Under the pieces are notes generated by a model that saw only the letters and a list, made by a program, of their open reading frames with translations, was not told the origin of the DNA and made no database searches. The translations under genes and the position numbers were made by a program. Positions 22,107 through 36,799 of a stretch of 64,000 nt of DNA are shown in pieces. Positions within the stretch are counted from its first letter, which is position 1, and every line of letters begins with the position of its first letter. The DNA comes from Cycas panzhihuaensis (Eukaryota; Cycadophyta), in assembly GCA_023213395.1 (NCBI GenBank), contig CM041465.1:58907741-58971740 (forward strand), given 5' to 3'.

Positions 22107-22733
22107 CTATTTTTGTGACACAGGGTGAGTGCCTAGAATGGTAGTGAGGTTATGGGTGATAATAGAAGAATATATTCTCTTCATGTCAATGTAGTCCCAT
22201 GCGAAGACGTCACAGAACTCCTGAAAAAGAAGGGTGTATTCCTTTATTTCTTCAGGAGAACATTCCCCTCCCACCTTGATGACCTTGTTGGGAGTAAGGA
22301 TAATGTCCTTGGTTTCCTCCATGCACATGGCATTCCCTTCCTCGAAGTGAAGGGGGGCTTGGTCAATAGGAACTGGTGAATAAGAGGAAGTTAGACTTGA
22401 GTCGGCTAAGGACAACCTAAGGGCTAAAATCTTCTGGTAACCAAGTTTATGGTGACTAGGAAGGAGATTGGGTGCAAAGCCTGCTAGATGCTTTAACAAG
22501 GCCTCATCATTCTCAAAATAATCTATCCCATGAATAGTTACACTTAGAGGAGATGAGGAGTGTGGAGTAAGAGGAGCTGTAGGACCATAGCAGTCGACCC
22601 ACCACTCAACATAGTCAGGAGACTCTTCGGAAGAGTCAGAGGGTGACCTCTTATGATAGATGATAAAAAGTTCCCTCACATCATTGCTCGAAGAGGGTGA
22701 TGAGGCAGGAGATGAAGTGAGATGGGAGGTCAT
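22107..22733 (-). pseudogene. E2 pol linker ending at a deletion junction
   Basis: An open frame of 208 codons corresponds to E1 8150-8570, between protease and RT. It is rich in Ser, Pro and Leu in its first half, then YFENDEALLKHLAGFAPNLL and the RT-entry segment VFAWDYIDMKRIYSSIITHNL-like. Right after SQK and a stop, the sequence jumps to the integrase core (junction 22106/22107), losing about 1.7 kb relative to E1 (about 8575-10255). Confidence 0.75.
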
Positions 22734-23079
22734 ATGAGAGACGGGAGTAATGATATGTGACTTGAGAGGAGGATTAAGCTCCTCAATAGAAGAGGCTTTA
22801 GGTTAAGAACTAAAATGAAGGGAGCACCCCCTACTCATGTTTAGGAGGGATATGGGATGATGGAGGTCCTTATCCTCACCGGTGGACTTATTGTTGCTCA
22901 GCACAGTGAGGTACCCATAACTCTCCACACCAATAGAGGCAAAACGAATGAGGTTAGAGGAAGAAAAGGGGGGCCTTATTCCGAGCAAGATGGACTAGGA
23001 ATGTCGATGGAGCAAGCAGAAGCATGGGCAGATGGGCTCTTGTTGCCCTTCGCCTAGTCATGAATCACTTGTCAGGATT

Positions 23080-23660
23080 GGTGTAATTACTTGGTAGGAG
23101 GAGGCTCCTAGGAAACAACATTCATTTGTCCTTCTTGGATGAATTTAAGTTGACCCAATGGGATGAACACATGACTCCCATCTGATTGAGCTATAGACAT
23201 CCCAACAAAAGGTTGTAATCTATGTCTACATTGAAGACTATAATGTTAGTAAGAGGAATGGAGATTGACCCCAAAGGCATCTTTTCACTACCATCATAGC
23301 GTTAACAATGCTATAGGATAAGCTTAAGAGCTATTATGCCCAACTCTTGCATGATTCGCAAGGGCATAGCGTTGACAGAAGAATCGTTGTCTACAATAGT
23401 CCTTCAAAGGGTACAGTCAGGAGTGTCTATGAATATAGTGAAAGGGTAGTACCATTAACATTCCCTTTCACCAATTAGAGGGAGATCTTTAAGGTCAAAT
23501 GAGATGACATGTCCATGGCTTGGGACAACACCCAAGACATGAACAAAAGCATCAACTAACCTTAAAGTCTCTAGGAGGAGAGTACGCTACTCTAGACAGA
23601 TTTTCAAGATGTCTATCATGGACATTCCTGCAACCATGGTGTGAAGCTCATCGATGATAG
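23080..23660 (-). pseudogene. E2 protease remnant
   Basis: This is the retropepsin region matching E1 7200-7580. The active-site segment reads TIVDNDSSVNAMPLRIM (about 23345-23400 on minus), so the Gly after Asn has become Asp. The flanking LSLEILPLIGE-like and VHDRHLENLSR-like parts match E1 but are broken by stops. Not active. Confidence 0.7.
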
Positions 23661-23849
23661 AGAAGGGCTTCCCCTTTACGATGGGTTGGGGAAGCACCCT
23701 TCAAAAATCATAATGATCAAGGTGAATAGGGATTGTTTTGGGAAGTGGAAAGATCTCCAAAGGAGGATTCTCCAAAGGACGGTCAAGATGAGAAGAAGAA
23801 GAAGCACATATTACTTCTTTAGTTGCTTGGGATCGGGTCAAGGCATATA

Positions 23850-26385
23850 AAGGCATGGTCTCAAGCATCTAGATGACTCTCTTTCCCTTATTATAAGATC
23901 AAGAGGGAGAAGGAGTTCAATGGTGGGAATCAGAAGAGGAAGAGGGGTTCCTTGCCCCCTTTACCTTGGTTTGCATGGGATGAGGGTTGGGGGACCTTCC
24001 CCTATTTCAATTCTCTTTTTATTAGGTATGATGATCTCGTTCCCTATGTTTGGGGGAAGGATCTCTATGAACGAGTTGGTCTAAATTGGGCCTAAATGCC
24101 TATTTAGGAGAAGAGTCATGATGTGAGGTGGATTTGGGATGTTGTGCCCTACACTGTGAGTCCTCATGAAAGTACTCACCATGAGTGGAACACCATTTTT
24201 TCTTCAAGGAAAGATTCATCTTTCTTGCTTGAGAAACTTGGGTATTACTGCTCTTGGGAGGTGTGGCTTGAGAAACTTGATGAATAAGTTTATGGAAAGT
24301 AGGTGATAAAGGCACCTAGAGTTTAAGCTCCTTCATCATACGTTCAAAAGAATGTATAGAAAAAGTCAAGGGGTCCAAGGTCTTCTCTATCGAATGAGTT
24401 AAAGACCTAAAAGATTATTGGGTTTTGGTGTCGTGGGATGGAGGGGATGCCTCATGTTATTGCGATGACCTAAGAGGCCTCTTGAGACCTACTTGGATCT
24501 CAATGGCCTCAAGGGCCAAGCATTTAGCTATGGCAGAGTTGCATGTTGTTGCCCACATCTTGAAGACTTTAACATGCACCCCGAGATGAAGGGCATTTAC
24601 AAAAGGATTTCTTCTTAACTCTTTAGGCAGAGTTGCCTTGGTGGAGTGGAGGAGATCATGGAAACACCTCACAAAGTCATGATTCATTTCATTGTAACCT
24701 TATTTGAGGGATAAGAGAGCCTTCATTCCACTCTCGAAGAGATGAGCAACATCAAAATAATTAACAAACTCGTAGATGAGTTGTTGGAATGAATGGATGG
24801 AGTGCACGAGAAGGCGATAGAAATATTTGAGGGCATCACCTTACAGATAGTGTGGGAAAAGTTTTATCAGAATGTGATGGTATGCCAAATAGTTGATACA
24901 TGCCATAGAAAAGCTTCTAACGTGCTCCGTTGAGTCTTAAGAGGAGGTCTCATCAAACTTAGGTACCTTAGGAGGGTGAGGCAATAAGTTAGTTCTTAAC
25001 GCCTCAATGGATAAAGGACTTGAGCTATAATCTATAAAGGGACATCCCTTTGGTTGGGCTATAGGGTCAATGAAGGATGAAGGAGGAGGTGGGAAAGGGT
25101 GCCCAAATCCTCCTTGGGAAACTTGGCCCGAAAGGGGATATGAACTTCCTCCCGCTTGGTGGGAGGGAACTAATTCTGAATATGAAGGGACTGGAAAAGG
25201 AACAGATGAGTAAGAAGGACCCATCCCCCCTTGAGGGTATGCCCCTTATTGAAAGGGAGCTTGAGAGAGGGTGCCTTGAGAAGTGGCTTGCCCTCCTTGC
25301 GAAGGCACCACATAAGAAGAAGCATGAGAAGACAAGATAAATGAGTGTGGAACCAGATTTTAGCCATATGGGCCACCTATAGGTAGTGCGACACCATATG
25401 GATGCAATGGGTCTATCCCATAGATAGGAAGAGGATTCCCCTTACCATACCCCCATAGTTGGGAAGCATATCCTGGGGGCACGTAGAGGGAATAATCCCT
25501 AGGTTGAGTTTGGGAGTGCATAGGGATTTATTCCATGCGACTGAAAGTAGAGGGATATATAGGTCCCCCAGATCTAACAGGAGGTGGATGGACTATGTTT
25601 GATTAGGGTATAGTTGCTTGGCTAGAAGGAGGTATACTCAACCCAAGTTAGGAAGTGGGTATGCCTTGGGTGGCCCCTAAGGAATATGGGCCACAAGAAA
25701 AAAGAGGACACAATGAGGGATGCCCCCATTGTGGATAGGAAATTTGAATGAGATAAATGTGGAGATACAGATGTGGAGGAAGGGAGCACTATACTTTGTA
25801 AAATACTATCTAACCACTTGGGATATGGTTGGAGGCTAGCCACTTGGAAGCACTAATTAAGTGCTTCCACCACATCTACGGGAGGAGTATCCACCTACTC
25901 ATATGAGGTCAAAGGATCCTCATATGAAGTGGACCTTACAAGGAAGTCCTCATGGATGTTGTCACTATAATGGTGATATCCCATGGGAGAAGATGCTTCC
26001 ACTTCATGAGTAGAAAGGTGATGGACCTTCGGGTGCTCTTGGTTACCTAGGTAGAAGATAGGGTCCTCACCCTCTTGGGTGGGCCCTTATAAAGAAGTAG
26101 AAGGTTAATGAGATTCATAAACATAAGCATGGTACACCGAGTCCGAAGGAAATCCCTCTATGGTTGATTCAGAATCTGACAATGGAAGGGGATAATAAGG
26201 AGAGTCTTCCAACGAAGGAGGGAGACCTTATAAATAATGAGAGAATCGTCGCATACAAGTCTTTCTTAAAGGTTGGAAGAAAAGGAAATAACAGGATGAT
26301 AGATATTGGGTGTTGCACAACGAATTGACGAAGGCTACTAAAGGAGAAGTAACACCAATAGAAAAGGGAATAGAATAGACCTCTT
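23850..26385 (-). pseudogene. gag: E2 gag (broken)
   Basis: It begins shortly after the primer-binding site and runs leftward. A Pro/Ser/Gly-rich N-terminal part lies at 24937-26390. The capsid part at 24457-24930 contains MNHDFVRCFHDLLHSTKATL, almost identical to E1. The zinc knuckle at about 24165-24210 reads KKWCSTHGEYFHEDSQC, a complete CX2HX4HX4C pattern of the kind found in Tat gag. Frames are separated by stops and frameshifts. Confidence 0.78.
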
Positions 26386-26390
26386 ACTGA

Positions 26391-26411
26391 AGAGTCCCAA
26401 ATATGGTTGCC
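26391..26411 (-). promoter_or_regulatory. E2 primer-binding site
   Basis: Read on minus it is tggcaaccatatttgggact, starting one base after the LTR ends in ttca, exactly as in E1 and E3. Confidence 0.72.
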
Positions 26412-26412
26412 A

Positions 26413-29400
26413 GTGAAAGCACACCTCTGGGGGTCACCAGATATGAAGAGATCAAGTCAATACAATCAATAATCTTATGGCTAAGGGATCTATAGAAGCA
26501 AGGAAAATGATTATCCACAAAGGGCATCTGTGCATTAAAACGCAAGTTCGAGGACCCACAAATGGCGTACAGACCTTCCCTCAAGGCAAGCACCTTCTCA
26601 ATTTAAGATGGGCAAGAGAGGGGCTTCCTCGATTTGCCAAGTAGCCTAAAAAAAGAGACCCTCCTATCCTGGATGGCCAAGGAAGGAGGATATAAACAAG
26701 ATACACCATTCCCAAGGAGAAGGAACATGTGAGGTAGGTCCTAACCAAAAGAGGAAGTACCTACGAACAAACAATGGGTGGTTGGTAGTGTGGATGAGAA
26801 GGAGAAGTTGGGCTGAAAAGGGGCCAACTTCTAAATAAAGGTAAGGCAAAGTAAGCCCTTACCAAAAGGGGAGAGGAAGACCTTAAGAGGGAGTGCTCCT
26901 AAGATGCCCACACCTGAAACAGATAGTTATATGTAGGGGATGAGGCAATACATTTTGTTCCTTTGTTTTTTGTTATACAATGAGGTGGGTGGTGCTATGA
27001 GTTGTTGTTGTTTCTGTTTTGTATTTGAATTGAAAAGGGGAAGTAAACAAGACAACAACTCTATCTCTCTTCGTAAACCCTAGACTCTCTCTCTTTATCT
27101 TTTATAAGTATAAAAGGAAATGAGTAGGCGGGAAGCGTAAGAAGAGGATGTAAAAACTAATATAAGTCAACCCAATAGCACATGGGGAAGGACAATAAGT
27201 TGAGAGTAGGGAGACTCACACCCCTTTAATGCTAGCGAATATGAGAGTCAAGTGAGGAGAAGGGGGGTAAAGATGCAACTAGTGAGGGTTGACACCTACT
27301 TATGCAAAGTAATTACCCTCTCTCCTATATAATCAAATAAGTCAAACAATGAACAATGAAATACAAAACTATCTTTTCTTTTGTGAAATATCAAAAACTA
27401 TCTTTTCTTTTATTCTTTCTTTTCTTCTTTTAGGAGTAAGGGGGGGAAAGAATGGGTGAGAGGATAGAAGGGAGTGCGCCTGAAAACCAGACGGTCGATG
27501 TAGAAGCCCTTTCTCCCACCATATAATCCACTTTCATCCACCCAATGTTCCTTGTTATAATTGATGTGGCAGAAAGAAACACTAGCATGGCTTCCTTACC
27601 TTCCCCAAAGGCGAAATGTAGAAAGAATTAAAAGAAGAAGAAGAAAAGAAAGGATTACTTCCAATGAAATTTCAAGGTAATGTAATAACAATGGGAGAAG
27701 TATGCGTACCTATAATGAAGGCCTTTGTTTATCCCAAAATAGATGAAATCAGCATAACAAGCTACTTACCCTTTCCCAAGGGGCACTAAACATGCATAGG
27801 AGCAAGCGTGTATATATATATATGCTTTTAGAAGAAAGAAATAAGGAAAGTAACCCTATACAAATGTCCTTTGAATAAGTAAAATATGCAATGTTAGTTT
27901 TACTTATCATACATACATAGTGATCCAATGATTATCGGAAAGAGGGGAGAAAGGAAAACCGAAGGATAGACTTAGAATGGATAACCCTCCTAATGGGACA
28001 TCTCCACATTCCTAAGCACTCAAGAAAGCAAATCTAGATAGGAGCCAAGTTTCTTTCAAGGGTAAAAGAGCAACAAACTTTGTATATAGAAAAGTTGCAA
28101 GGAAATATAAAAGTCGCAAAAGTTGTAAAAGCTGCAATGAGCAACTTTTACAAGATTTTGAAAAGATAAGATTGAAACAGTATAAATATCAAGAAGCTAC
28201 TACTAAAAACCATATTTTTTGAAGCTATGATGGCTGGTTATAGGTGTAGCAAGGTGCTGTTAATGTTGAAACCAATAAATCTCCCTACCCCAAGGGTTTC
28301 CAGGCAGACAAGAGAGGCATTAGGAGGAAAAAGAGCGAAGAGTAGGGGGCTACCCTTAAGGAGATGGCAAGAGGGTACAGAAACCTGCCTGAAACTCATT
28401 TTTCTCTTCGTTGGACTCTTTTCTCTCCACCTCCTTAAGTGGACCTGAAGGAAACCTCAACGTGCAAGGGATTAAGCCTAAGAAGGTAAAGGGTTTGCCT
28501 TCTAGAGTGGACAAATAGGAGGTAGTTTCACACAGCGAATTGAAATAGCAAGCAGGAAAACCCTTATGCTTGAGGAAAAGGATGATATAGAAACTTGTAG
28601 ATACCTGATAAGAGTAGATCTGAGGTGGATCTACCTTGTGTAGTGGTTGAGAGAGAGGTTCCCCTTGAGGACTGGCAAAGAAACCCTATAATGGCACCAG
28701 CAAAGATCATGACCTGTAAATAAATTTGATGCTTATGCCTGGATGGGATATTTGTGGAGGAGATTTATCTTAAAGCTCATTGTTGTAGACCTATAACTCA
28801 AGGTTTTACCTTGAGGGAGATGGTGGAAAGAGTGGAGGATAGGTACAGCAGGTGAGAGCCTCTATTTCAAAAATTTTCCTTCTAGGTGAGGAGGAAGAAG
28901 AGGAGGAATGAGGGAAATTTTGTATTTTTTAACCCAACCCTAGCTCAACGGGCGATCAAGGCTTGCCCTGAGTGAGAAACAGACCAACCCCATATGTCAA
29001 TTTTTCATTTAATGTGAAATTGACCATGGACAAACAAAAAAAAAAAATTGAAAAGTTGCACTGCAGCAAACTTTATGATACCATGGAGTTTTCTGCAGTA
29101 CTACGGAGTTTGCAGTGGTGCACTCAAAACTAGATGAAAACTAAGGAGGGAAGCCCAAAAGGCTCCTTATAAAGGAGCCCCTAGACCCTGAAAGGATAAT
29201 AATATAATGACAATATGCCAAGGGGAGGGTTATAAGACCTAGGGGGACCATGATGAATGAGGAGAAGGTGGCAACAAAGCCACAAAGGGAGATAATGGCG
29301 AATAAGGGTAACAACCAGACCTAGATGGGATGTTAGGGGTCATGTCATGCCAAGGAGCGATAAAGGATGGGCTACGGGAGCCAAGAGTTCTTGGAGATGT

Positions 29401-29653
29401 TGTGGAGACACGGCAAAGGGTCATAAGATGCCATGGGATACATATCCCAAGCCGTCATAGGGTAAAGTGTTAAGATGCAACATGAGTATGCAAGTGAGCC
29501 AAGCACAATGATCATGCAATCAATCAATCAATGTGCACTGTGCATCTATTGACAATCCAATAGCATCTTAAAGCCAATGAAAGTGAGGATAGACACATAC
29601 TTGCACTTACTTGAGGTGAGTCATCCATGTCCATTCCTAGTAGTCAAGAAATA
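26413..29653 (-). repeat. E2 5' LTR
   Basis: Its minus-strand start (tatttcttgactactagg, from 29653) aligns with tgtttcatggctaccagg of E1; the TG is now TA. The end is gctttca at 26413. At 3.24 kb it is about 0.5 kb longer than the E1 LTR. It keeps the palindromic module (about 29050-29120) and a decayed TATA region (about 28930). The TA run near 27810 and an AT-rich middle add length. The partner LTR is outside the window. Confidence 0.82.
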
Positions 29654-31901
<2,248 letters not shown>

Positions 31902-31902
31902 C

Positions 31903-31922
31903 TGGCAACCATACTAGGGAGC
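31903..31922 (+). promoter_or_regulatory. E3 primer-binding site
   Basis: tggcaaccatactagggagc starts one base after the LTR. It differs at two positions from E1 (tggcgaccatactagggacc), so the priming tRNA was probably the same. Confidence 0.72.
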
Positions 31923-32149
31923 CACTAGGAAGGAAATCTTAACATCCCTTTGGTTTCCTAGTGTTATCCCTCATCTACTTCTTAATATCTCTATAGTATG
32001 TTGGGTAATCTCAAAATCTTATCCTAAAGTTAATCTTTACACTTTTGTAGTCCCTCGGGTAGGGCGTAAATATGATGTTTCCCTCGTCGCTTACGTGGCT
32101 TCCCTCCTACAGAAGAAGAGCCCTATTCCTCTATTGTAGCATCTAAACT

Positions 32150-33494
32150 AGGTATCCAATGGAGGGCTATCTATCATATTGGACATACCACTCTTATGCC
32201 TCCAATTCCCATCCATAAACATCATATCCTCTTCAAGATCTGGCCCAAGAGGGTGAAGACCCTATTTACTACCCAAATAACTAAATGTATCTGGATTTTC
32301 ATCCATATCTTATGCATGATGTAGGGGGACTTCCTCTCTAGATCACTCTCATCCTAATGAGAGGACCTATGATGATCGTCCTTTAAGTTTCACTTAGCAT
32401 GAGGAGCCTTCCACCTCATACAAGCAAGTTGGAACTCCTCCAGAAGAGGCAATAGAGGCATTGAAGTAATGCTTCAAAGTTATAAGTGACCAACCACCTC
32501 TAAAGTAGTTAGAATGCTTCCTTAAAAGCACTACCCTACTTTCTTCCACCTCCACTCCACCTGTTTCATCCCAACCTATGCCCTCTTTGACAATAAGATC
32601 TATTCATGTAGTCCCTCCACCTATGAATGTTCCCTTGCCCCAAGGGATACTTCAAGGCATCCTAATCTCCCAAATAGGGCTAAGCATGCCCCCTCCTACC
32701 CAAGAAACCATGCCATAATCAATTTTAGCTCATGCCTCTTTAGTTTGACCCTAAGTGCCTTAATACTCCCATACTTCAGGTCATGGAGTATCCATCCCCA
32801 TGCGCCCTCATCCACAACCCATGGACCCTTCACTCTACGTGCCCCCAGGTTATACATCCCAACCTTAGGGGCATGGCAGGCTAAACCCTCTCTCAACCTA
32901 AGAGGTGGATCTGTTCCATCCCTATGGGGTTATGCCTCTTGTAGGTAGACCCTATGGGCAAAACCCTATCTCTTATCTCATATCATCTTCTATATGTACA
33001 ACTTCATGCACAATCCCTTTGTAAGGGGGATTCATTCCCCCATCCTAACCCACATTCCTATGTACCAACATCCCAAGGGTATACCAACATGTTATTGCTA
33101 CACATGTGGTGTACCCCCTTGGTGGGATAAGACTCTCTTACCCATATTCTTTTGTGGCCTACCCCCAAATGGGGGTGGCCCCTTCTCATCAAATAGGTGG
33201 AAATCCTTATGCCTCTTATACTCAATCTTCTTATAGTGGGAGTGAGTGCCTATACCCATCTCTCTCTACTCCTCAAGTTGATCCCCTAACTCAACCTAGG
33301 GTTCATCCCTTTGTTGACTATCGATTAACTCCCCTCTCCATTAAGGCTCTCAGGACTAACCTGCCACCTCATCCACCTAAAGTGCCTAAGTTTGATGGCA
33401 CTTCATCATAGGACCCTATTGAGCATGTTAGAGGCTTCACCATGGCATGCATCGACTGTTGGGCCTATGACAATATTTCTAAGATCCTTGTAGG
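32150..33494 (+). pseudogene. gag: E3 gag, 5' part
   Basis: The N-terminal gag region is rich in Pro, Ser, Tyr and Gly and badly broken. The end of the segment is clear: DYRLTPLSIKALRTNLPPHP followed by PKVPKFDGTSS (33301-33411), which matches DYRLTPLSVEMLRTNLPPHP of E1 (5620-5690). It is interrupted at 33494 by C1, just before the GDALKWFY motif. Confidence 0.78.
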
Positions 33495-33705
33495 TGTTAG
33501 AAAAATAACTTGTAATGCACATTTGTAGTTAGCTTATAAGGTTCATATCTTTGTAATACTATACCATTAGTGGTCGAATTACTTTATGCTCATGAATTTA
33601 TGAGTATATAAACACTTTGTACTTTGTATTATTTTTAAGCAAGGTAAGGTATCTCATGATACCATTTTCGATCCTAGAGTTTTCATTTGAGTTGTAGATC
33701 TAATA
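33495..33705 (+). repeat. C1 5' LTR
   Basis: 211 bp, tgttag...ctaata. Both copies end TA, so the source element had TG...TA termini, one of the known non-canonical classes. A TATA-like tatataaacac lies at 33605-33615. The primer site tggtattagagtg follows directly at 33706 and resembles initiator tRNA-Met sites (tggtatcagagc). Confidence 0.92.
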
Positions 33706-34871
33706 TGGTATTAGAGTGAGGTTAATTGACATTGAACCAAGAGCGATGAGTATTCTGATCAAAGGCAACGTGGTTTGAAGCTCTGAGATCAAGGGCATTG
33801 CAACTGCCATTTCTTCTCAGCTTCCTTCAAATAAAGGTACTTTATTATCTGTTAGTTCTTATCTTATTTTTTAGACCCATGCTTATCTTCCTATGTTGAA
33901 TGATTTGTAATTTGTTTAGTGGAATGGTATTGAGCTATTCATTTATTTCTGATTTATTAGTAGTTTTGCTCTGAGTAATCATTACCTTATGTTTTGTATT
34001 TCTACCTAGATCTTTGTAGTTATATTGTTATCTCTCACCCATTTATTAATCCTTAATTCTCACCAGTCAATTCATCATACTTGCATCTGGTATCCTATCT
34101 ACTCATATGGATTTCATCATTATCATCTATATTCTATTTGTGGAATTATCACCATTTGAATTTCTTGCATAGATTTCATCATCATCAGCTACCTTCTATT
34201 CACATGATTTTCTCTTTGGCACCTCCTGTGTTCATCGACTCTTTGATTCGCTGTTGATTATTGAATATAATTGTATTATTAACATTGGATTCAAGCCACC
34301 TTAATTTACCTGCATTTAGTTTATGTTTAGTCTACCTGGGTTTAGTCTACCTTAATCTGCCCTAAATCAGTTATTTCTGTCTTACGTGGCTGTGATATGT
34401 GCGTAATCATATGTCTTATATGTCTACTTCGTCTTGACGTCTATTCTGCATTAATCAATTTAAATCATTCACTTGGATACTTGTGCCTTTATATCACTTG
34501 CCTTTGATATATTTCAATCGATAAAATCACTATTGATAGCCATCGATCCACTTTAATTTATTATTTATTGATCAATATTGATAACCGACATGCACTTTAA
34601 GTTGTTATTCATTGATTAAGTATTTAATATTTCTTGCTTGTATCACTTAGCCCCTTGAACATTGATTCTTGATTTGTTTTTGATATTATCTTGAAATTTG
34701 ACCTTGTGCTTGTATAATTTTAGATCTTAATTTTGTACTTAATATTGTCTTTGAGTTGCTTTTGTTTGAAAAACCAATTTTGTACTTGTATAATCTACTT
34801 ATTTTCTCCCAGTACCCTTCTCCTTAAAGGACTATCATAAACTACCTTTAGGGCTTAGGAAGCAAGAAATT

Positions 34872-35830
34872 ATGGCATCATATCAAATTAGACAGTCTCT
34901 ACCAAAGTTTAATGGATCTAACTATATTCCATGGTCAAGACAAATACAAGTCATTTTACAATCAAAGGGTTTATGGAACATTGTTGCTCATGGTTTTAAT
35001 CTTCCTCAACCAACTTTACCTGGTGGAAAATTAACATCTAATCAAGAGTTAGAAAAGGAAGAACTATTAAGGAAGGATAGTGATACACTGTTGATCATAT
35101 ATATGTCTGTTGCTGAACAAATTTTTCCTCACATATATGGGGCCTCTACCTCCCATGAAGCTTGGAACATATTAAAAACTAGTTATGAAGGGGCCATACC
35201 TCAAAGACTCTAGAATCTGAGATTAAACTATGAAAATTTAAGGATGATGCCTTTAGATTCAATTAATGAATTCATTACAAAAATGTAAGATCTAGTCAAT
35301 CAAATGGTATATTTGGGAAAATAGGTCTCTGAACAGAGAATGGTCAAGAAAATATTGAGAAGTATAAGTGAAATCAGTAAATTTGAAAATATTATGACTA
35401 CCATTGAAGTAACCAAGAACTTGATTAATTGTTGTCTATATTACTCAACATGGAAGAAAAATGTAAAAGCAAGGCTACAAATAAAGATTTGGATCAATCC
35501 TTTGCATCAACTTCTAACTTAAGGGAAAGGGCTAAATAAAACCAAGAGTTGAATCAATCTCAAGAAGCAAATGTACAATGAAACCTTCAATTCTCAAGAG
35601 GAAGATCAAAAGGATCCAATCAAGGAAGAAGCTGGAATTGGTTAGGTACAAATGAAGGAAGATGATGGAATTCTACAGGGCCAAGTCAAGGTTAGAACTC
35701 TATAGGATCAAGTTAGAATTCTTCACCTTTTGGTAGATGTACCTCTTGAGGAAGAGGCAGGGGTTATGGTTCTCAATGCTACCAATGTGGGAATTTTGGA
35801 CATTTGGCCAGAAACTGTTATTCAACAAAC
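34872..35830 (+). pseudogene. gag: C1 gag (broken)
   Basis: It opens with ATG at 34872: MASYQIRQSLPKFNGSNYI then PWSRQIQVILQSKGLWNIV, the usual copia gag N-terminus. SHEAWNILKTSYEG follows (about 35150-35195), with a TAG at 35211. The rest continues with stops to a classic zinc knuckle CYQCGNFGHLARNC (CX2CX4HX4C) at about 35778-35820. The protein would package element RNA. Confidence 0.85.
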
Positions 35831-35904
35831 ACAATTACAGAGACCCAAGATAATACTTCAAAAGGTGAGAGCTTATTCTATACTAGCTTAATGGAAAATT
35901 CCTT

Positions 35905-36790
35905 GACAAATGATGAATGATTTATTGACTCTGGATGCTCAACTCATATGACTTACAATACTAAATCTTTTTCAAAAATTGACAAGGATCAGAAAGGAAA
36001 ATTTGTATTTGGAGATGACAATACCCAAGAAGTACAAGGAAAGGAACTATCTTCATTAAAACAAATGATGAAGAAAACAATGATATTCACAATGTTTTGC
36101 TTGTCCTAGGATTAAAGAAAAATCCATTTTCAGTCGGCCAAATGATGGAGCAAAGATACAGGTTAGTATTTGATAATGGTGAATGCAAGATCTATGATAA
36201 GAAAAAGAATTTCTCTTTGATTACTAAAGGGATAATGACTAAAGATAGATTATTCAAATTAGTTCTATGTCCTGAAAATATTACTTTGAATGCATCGATT
36301 AATAATGATAGTATTCTATGGCATCTTCATTATGGACATTTAAACTATGGCAACCTAATCAATCTGAGAAAGAAAGAAATGGTTAATGGTCTCACTTTTA
36401 TTCAAAGCAACAATTATGTATGTGAAGGATGTGTTTTTGGAAAACACCATAGAAACAACTTTCTTAAATCTAGTTTTCAATCTCAAGCTCCATTAGAATT
36501 AGTTCATGTTAATTTATGTGGCCCATGAAGAATGTGTCACATGGAAAAGCAATATATTCCTGATTTTGGTTGATGATTTCACAAGAAAGATTTGGGTTTA
36601 CTTCCTTAAAGAAAAATCAGAAACATTCTTAAAATTTGTAGACTTCAGAGCTATGTCTAAAAGACAAAGTGGAATTAAGATAAAAATTCTTCATTCTGAT
36701 AATGGGGGAGAATTTATCTCCAATGACTTTAAGGATTTTTGTAGCAAAGTTGAAATAAGGAGACAATTTACAACTCCTTATACTCCTTAG
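35905..36790 (+). pseudogene. C1 protease and integrase N-terminal half
   Basis: The protease active site is FIDSGCSTHMTYN (about 35920-35958). The integrase zinc region HLHYGHLN...CEGCVFGK (36329-36450) is complete. The core starts with Asp in LILVDDFTRKIWVYF and then Asp in ILHSDNGGEFISND. A TAG (36788) interrupts the core just before the final Glu. Frames at 36097-36528 and 36506-36790 overlap, showing a small shift. Confidence 0.85.
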
Positions 36791-36799
36791 CAAAATGGT

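Larger units (their letters stand above)
18262..29653 (-). mobile_element. E2, right segment (LTR, gag and pol remnant on minus strand)
   Basis: The rest of E2 runs from the right: 5' LTR (29653 to 26413), primer-binding site, gag, protease, linker, truncated integrase, then the 3' part of the antisense PMD gene. RT, RNase H and the integrase zinc region are missing through one deletion. The right end lies in the 5' LTR of E3; the five E3 bases next to it are attgc (29654-29658), whose partner copy would be left of the window. Confidence 0.88.
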
